Positions 32,215-35,422 of a stretch of 35,422 nucleotides of DNA are shown here, in pieces. The position numbers and the translations under genes are program-made. Each line of letters starts with the position of its first letter. The stretch's first letter is position 1. The stretch covers positions 1-35,422 of the forward strand of contig JAACCU010000031.1 in NCBI GenBank assembly GCA_009937405.1, read 5' to 3'. The notes beneath the pieces are model-generated. The model had not been told where the DNA came from and searched no databases. It saw only the letters and a list, made by a program, of their open reading frames with translations. This DNA comes from Actinomycetota bacterium. GTDB lineage: Bacteria > Actinomycetota > Acidimicrobiia > Acidimicrobiales > Aldehydirespiratoraceae.

Positions 32215-33911
32215 TGCTTGCCCAAAGTAACGCCGTGCCCGTCGAGACCCCGGAAATCGTCTGGGCGGGGCTGCTCCCGCTGCTGATTCTGTCCGCTGGC
32301 GCCTTGCTGCTGGTGATGTTCCGCTCCGTGGTGAAGCGATTGCCCGACGACATCGAACCGCACCTGATCACCGCCGTCGGCCCTATCACCGTTCTCGGCA
32401 TGTGGTTGGCGGCTGGGTTTGCCGGCACCGACGTTCCACTCGCCGGTGTTCGTGACGACATCGGCGACCCAGCGTTCTTTGTTGGCTTCGTCCTCGTGAT
32501 GGCTCTCGCCGGTTCGCTTGTTCACACGATGGAGATCGGGCTCGATGCTGCGGTGACCGCTGGCCTCGGCCTCGCAGCGTTCGCGGCGACCTGGGGTCTG
32601 TGGGACGACCGTTGGCAGGTTGACGGGTCGTTTAACGCCATCGGTGATCAGTTCGCCGTCGACGGCTTCGGACTTGTCTTCTCGGGGGTGCTCGCTGCTT
32701 CGGTGGTGCTCGTTGCCTTGCTGCTGGACGAATATTTGCGGCGCGAAGACCTCGACGGACCTGAGATGTACATCCTCATGTTGTTGGCTGCCGCGGGGGG
32801 CATTGTGATGTCTGGCGCCAATGACCTGATCGTGATTTTCCTTGGCATCGAAACGCTTTCGATCGCCGTCTACGTCATGGCCGCCATGCACAACCGGCGC
32901 ACCGAGTCCCAAGAAGCCGGTCTCAAGTACTTTGTGCTCGGCGCTTTCGCTTCCGCTTTCCTGCTTTATGGCATTGCGTTCACCTACGGCGCCACCGGTT
33001 CGACGAACCTGGTCAAGATTCAATCATTCCTGAGCTCGGGTCAGCTCATCGATAACGGTCTGCTTATGGCGGCCTTTGGTCTCCTGCTGGTCGGCTTCGG
33101 TTTCAAAGTCGCGGCCGCGCCGTTCCACGCATGGACCCCCGACGTCTACCAGGGTGCGCCCACACCGGTTGTGGCTTTCATGGCCTCGGCGGTCAAGGCA
33201 GCTGGGTTCGCTGCATTGCTGCGTGTCTTTATGCTCGGCTTCTACAGCCACGTTGATGACTGGCGCCCAGCGGTCGGTGCCCTCGCCGTGCTCACCCTCG
33301 TCGTGGGTTCGGTCATGGCCATCGTGCAAAGCGACATCAAGCGCATGCTCGCCTACTCGTCGATCAGCCACGCTGGCTTCATTCTTGTCGGTGTGCATGC
33401 CGCGTCATCGGCCGGTATCAGTTCCGTCGCCTTCTACGCCGTTGCCTACACGTTCCTCGTCATTGGCAGCTTCGGCGTGCTCACCGTGGTGTCGGGTAAG
33501 GGTGACCGGGCCACGTCACTTGATGACCTCAATGGGTTGGCTAAGCGCCGTCCGGCACTGGCCTTCGTCTTCACAGTCTTCTTGCTCGCCCAAGCGGGCG
33601 TACCGCTCACGGCCGGGTTCGTAGCGAAGTTCGCGGTGATCAAGGCAGCCGTTGGCTCCGAGTTCTACTGGCTAGCAGTCGTGGCGATGGTGACCGCCGT
33701 GGTGTCGGCCTTCTTGTACCTGCGGATCGTGCTGTCGATGTACCTCGGCGTGCAGGCTGAGGATGCTGCAGATCGTGGTGATCCGATCCCCAAGGCCGCG
33801 GCACTGGCCATCGGTATCGCATTCTCGGTCACTGTTGGCTTCGGCATCTTGCCCGGACCGCTCAGCGATCTCGCCCGCGACGCTCTTCCTTCTCTGGTCG
33901 GGGCGGGCTGA
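32214..33911 (+). CDS. nuoN: NADH-quinone oxidoreductase subunit N
   Basis: This is the third antiporter-like subunit of complex I, adjacent to NuoK, 565 residues. Signatures are the FLGIETLSIAVYVMAA helix, FKVAAAPFHAWTPDVYQGAP and SDIKRMLAYSSISHAGFILVG. It is longer than E. coli NuoN (about 485) through an N-terminal region that is extended, with an additional helix pair before the conserved core. It is the last nuo gene. The following small membrane-protein gene starts 4 bp later, so the operon probably continues. Confidence 0.96.
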   Translation: MLAQSNAVPVETPEIVWAGLLPLLILSAGALLLVMFRSVVKRLPDDIEPHLITAVGPITVLGMWLAAGFAGTDVPLAGVRDDIGDPAFFVGFVLVMALAGSLVHTMEIGLDAAVTAGLGLAAFAATWGLWDDRWQVDGSFNAIGDQFAVDGFGLVFSGVLAASVVLVALLLDEYLRREDLDGPEMYILMLLAAAGGIVMSGANDLIVIFLGIETLSIAVYVMAAMHNRRTESQEAGLKYFVLGAFASAFLLYGIAFTYGATGSTNLVKIQSFLSSGQLIDNGLLMAAFGLLLVGFGFKVAAAPFHAWTPDVYQGAPTPVVAFMASAVKAAGFAALLRVFMLGFYSHVDDWRPAVGALAVLTLVVGSVMAIVQSDIKRMLAYSSISHAGFILVGVHAASSAGISSVAFYAVAYTFLVIGSFGVLTVVSGKGDRATSLDDLNGLAKRRPALAFVFTVFLLAQAGVPLTAGFVAKFAVIKAAVGSEFYWLAVVAMVTAVVSAFLYLRIVLSMYLGVQAEDAADRGDPIPKAAALAIGIAFSVTVGFGILPGPLSDLARDALPSLVGAG

Positions 33912-33915
33912 TCAC

Positions 33916-34386
33916 GTGAGCGATCCCAGCGACGGCTCCGGGGTGGACGAATCTGAACTGCCAATCAGCTGGGACGAAGCCCGAGAGGTTGTTGTGGTTG
34001 TCCTGTTGGCAGCCTCGGTGCTTCGTGTGCTGTCGCCGTTCCTCGGCTATCTCGATGCTGGAGTTGGTGGCGCCCTCGCCGATGACATAGCTGAGGTCAC
34101 GCGCAACGCCGATGTCTTCACCGGCATGCTGCTGCTCGGCGCCGGTTGTCTGGTTGCCACAACGCCTCAGGTCGATGTTGTGCCTGCACTTCGACGAACC
34201 GGGGTGCTGATCGCCACTGCTATTGCGGTGATGGCCGGATGGGCGCTCGTGATCGAACTCACTCGAGCATCAGGGTCAGGCATGCTGGGCCGATTGCAGT
34301 CGGTGTTCGCTCGGAGCGGCCCTGGACTGATCCTGGCGGCAACAAGCGCGTGGTGGTCTCGTCGGGTCATTCCCTTCGGAAACTGA
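33916..34386 (+). CDS. Small 3-4 TM membrane protein after nuoN
   Basis: I recognise no family. The GTG at 33916, 4 bp after nuoN, gives 156 residues: a polar acidic N-terminus (about 1-23), then hydrophobic helices at about 24-44, 64-82, 96-115 and possibly 133-147. There are no cofactor motifs. The frame is open upstream into nuoN, but those residues are a shadow of it. Spacing implies it is the distal gene of the nuo operon. Its last 20 bp overlap the 3' end of the convergent alpha/beta hydrolase gene, so no room for a dedicated terminator remains between them. It may be an assembly factor, but that is a guess. Confidence 0.75.
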   Translation: MSDPSDGSGVDESELPISWDEAREVVVVVLLAASVLRVLSPFLGYLDAGVGGALADDIAEVTRNADVFTGMLLLGAGCLVATTPQVDVVPALRRTGVLIATAIAVMAGWALVIELTRASGSGMLGRLQSVFARSGPGLILAATSAWWSRRVIPFGN

Positions 34387-35317
34387 GCTTCGGCGGGACG
34401 AAGGGTTCCCCGCCGGTCGCTATCGTGCTTTCGGAGGGGAGCAGCGGCCAAGAGAGACGGAGCTGGCCGACGAACCATGCTTCGATATCCGCTTCTAGAT
34501 GGAGCGTGGCATGGCCGCCGTCGGCCACGATGACCAGCTCAGCCAAGGAGCCTGGGGCGCCCCAGGCCGCAGCTACTGCCTCGGCCTGGGAGATATCTAC
34601 GATGGTGTCGGCGTCACCGTGCACGATCCGGACGGGAGCCGATGGTGGGGGTTGCGCGGTTGGGCTCGCGTCCGCTATGGCGGCAGAGCAGTCGGTGTCA
34701 TCACAGCCGAGCCGTGCCCGGATTGTCGCGGCCGCGTCAGCCGCGGTGCGAACCTCGAACACTGCATTGGAGGGGTCGGTGAGCGGACCAAAATTGGTCG
34801 GCGCGGCCACGGTCGCGACCGCGGCCACCCCCACATCGGAGGCAGCGATCATCGCCGCGAGATGACCACCAGCCGAGAAGCCGTAGACACCGATCCGATC
34901 GGGGTCGATACCCCAGGCTGACGCGTTTGCGCGGACGAACCGTGTCGCCGCGATCCCATCGGCCACCGAGTCGAGCAAGGTGTGTTCATCATCGGCGAAT
35001 CGGTAGTTGATGGATATGACAGCAAACCCGCGCTCCGTCCAGTCCCAGACCGGCATGGACCGACCTTTGTCGCCGCTCACCCATCCGCCCGGGTGGATCC
35101 AGATGACCGCGGGGGCGGCATCGCCCAGTTGGTCTGGCAGGTAGACGTCGAGTTGCTGACGGGGGTGCTCGCCGTAGCTCACTTCGTAGATCGCATCTGC
35201 GCCTGCCCTCGCGGGTGTAAAGGGTTTGGGTTCGCCACTAACCCACCAGAGCACGAAGATCGCGCTGATCAAGAGGCCCGCTAGGACCGCAGGGCGAACT
35301 ACCGATGTGCTTCGCAT
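34367..35317 (-). CDS. Secreted/membrane-anchored alpha/beta hydrolase (esterase/lipase-like)
   Basis: This 316-residue protein has an N-terminal signal or anchor helix (about 9-26) and a carboxylesterase-type alpha/beta-hydrolase fold. The oxyanion-hole motif reads HPGGW (75-79), a variant of HGGG/HGGW. The nucleophile is Ser148 in YGFSAGGH, the acid is Asp235 or Asp237 in HGDADTIVD, and the base is His269 in DGGHA. A cysteine pair (205, 210) is suited to an extracytoplasmic disulfide. The substrate is unknown; such enzymes resemble BD-FAE/kynurenine-formamidase and acetyl-esterase families. I take the ATG at 35317 rather than a TTG at 35323. It overlaps the end of the upstream acyltransferase-like gene by 19 bp on the same strand, and the tail of the + strand membrane gene by 20 bp. 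Confidence 0.88.
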   Translation of the reverse strand: MRSTSVVRPAVLAGLLISAIFVLWWVSGEPKPFTPARAGADAIYEVSYGEHPRQQLDVYLPDQLGDAAPAVIWIHPGGWVSGDKGRSMPVWDWTERGFAVISINYRFADDEHTLLDSVADGIAATRFVRANASAWGIDPDRIGVYGFSAGGHLAAMIAASDVGVAAVATVAAPTNFGPLTDPSNAVFEVRTAADAAATIRARLGCDDTDCSAAIADASPTAQPPPSAPVRIVHGDADTIVDISQAEAVAAAWGAPGSLAELVIVADGGHATLHLEADIEAWFVGQLRLSWPLLPSESTIATGGEPFVPPKLSFRRE

Positions 35318-35421
35318 ATCCAACGATGGCGAAGGCGCATTGCCGGTCGCTCGACGAGATAGTGGGAGGCCACGGTGGCGACCGCAGTACCGATGCTGAT
35401 GCGAATCAAGGAATGGAACCC
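35299..35421 (-). CDS. C-terminal end of a probable membrane acyltransferase (OafA/acyltransferase 3-like), partial
   Basis: Only the last 40 codons are in the window, running from the right edge to a TAG at 35301-35299. The peptide contains a hydrophobic helix (about 7-20) followed by HYLVERPAMRLRHRW. The ER-P-hydrophobic-R-L-R pattern right after the final helix is characteristic of acyltransferase 3 (OafA/YrhL-type) proteins that acylate extracytoplasmic sugars. Its stop lies inside the alpha/beta-hydrolase gene (19-bp overlap), implying a same-strand operon in which an acylating and a de-acylating enzyme may pair. With so little sequence the family call is tentative. Confidence 0.5.
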   Translation of the reverse strand, partial: GFHSLIRISIGTAVATVASHYLVERPAMRLRHRWICEAHR

Positions 35422-35422
35422 G

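Noticed and set aside
1-35422. tRNA, rRNA, CRISPR arrays, insertion sequences, integrases or att sites
   Set aside because: None was seen. There are no regularly spaced direct repeats, no transposase-like frames and no tRNA-like cloverleaf noticed by eye; a covariance-model search was not possible.

Overview
The window looks like the chromosome of a high-GC Gram-positive bacterium, most likely an actinobacterium of the Acidimicrobiia or a close relative. The basis is high GC, frequent GTG starts, tight ATGA and TGATG gene overlaps, an actinobacterial-type HemB metal site, and a b6f-like quinol:cytochrome c reductase operon joined to a full nuo operon. The taxonomic call is inference, since no RNA gene or marker phylogeny is available here.

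Layout. Positions 1-5.9 kb (+ strand) hold a GNAT acetyltransferase open at the left edge, a HAD phosphatase, the heme-precursor pair hemB-hemL (overlapping by 4 bp), a secreted or anchored YceI-like protein with an Asp/Gly/Ala-rich repeat linker, and a BaiN/TIGR03862-type flavoprotein. Positions 5.9-6.7 kb hold a decayed phosphotransferase (ecdysteroid-kinase-like) pseudogene spread over all three frames. On the - strand, 6.7-9.3 kb, lie a PhzF-family gene and pgi; pgi carries a single in-frame amber codon exactly where the catalytic glutamate should be. A cytochrome P450 (+) follows, ending at a strong palindromic terminator shared with a convergent monoheme cytochrome c gene (-).

Positions 11.9-34.4 kb form one almost gapless + strand array. 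It starts with a small membrane protein, a 2x[4Fe-4S] ferredoxin, cytochrome b6-like and subunit IV-like proteins, a Rieske protein, a membrane-anchored diheme cytochrome c and an unrecognised 3-TM protein. All 14 complex I genes, nuoA to nuoN, follow, and the array ends with a small membrane protein. The arrangement suggests coordinated synthesis of complexes III and I: electrons from NADH pass through Nuo to (mena)quinone, then through the b6f-like complex to cytochrome c. The right edge holds an alpha/beta hydrolase and the C-terminal end of a probable membrane acyltransferase, both on the - strand.

The most notable features are a cysteine in the b6-like subunit that aligns with the residue carrying heme ci in cytochrome b6f, a Qo-loop motif lacking the PEWY glutamate, a roughly 140-residue charged coiled-coil insertion in NuoL, a repeated N-terminal PEHLL-type motif shared by two respiratory proteins on opposite strands, a perfect 17-bp inverted repeat just upstream of the respiratory operon, and the amber codon in pgi. 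No tRNA, rRNA, CRISPR array, insertion sequence or phage gene was seen.
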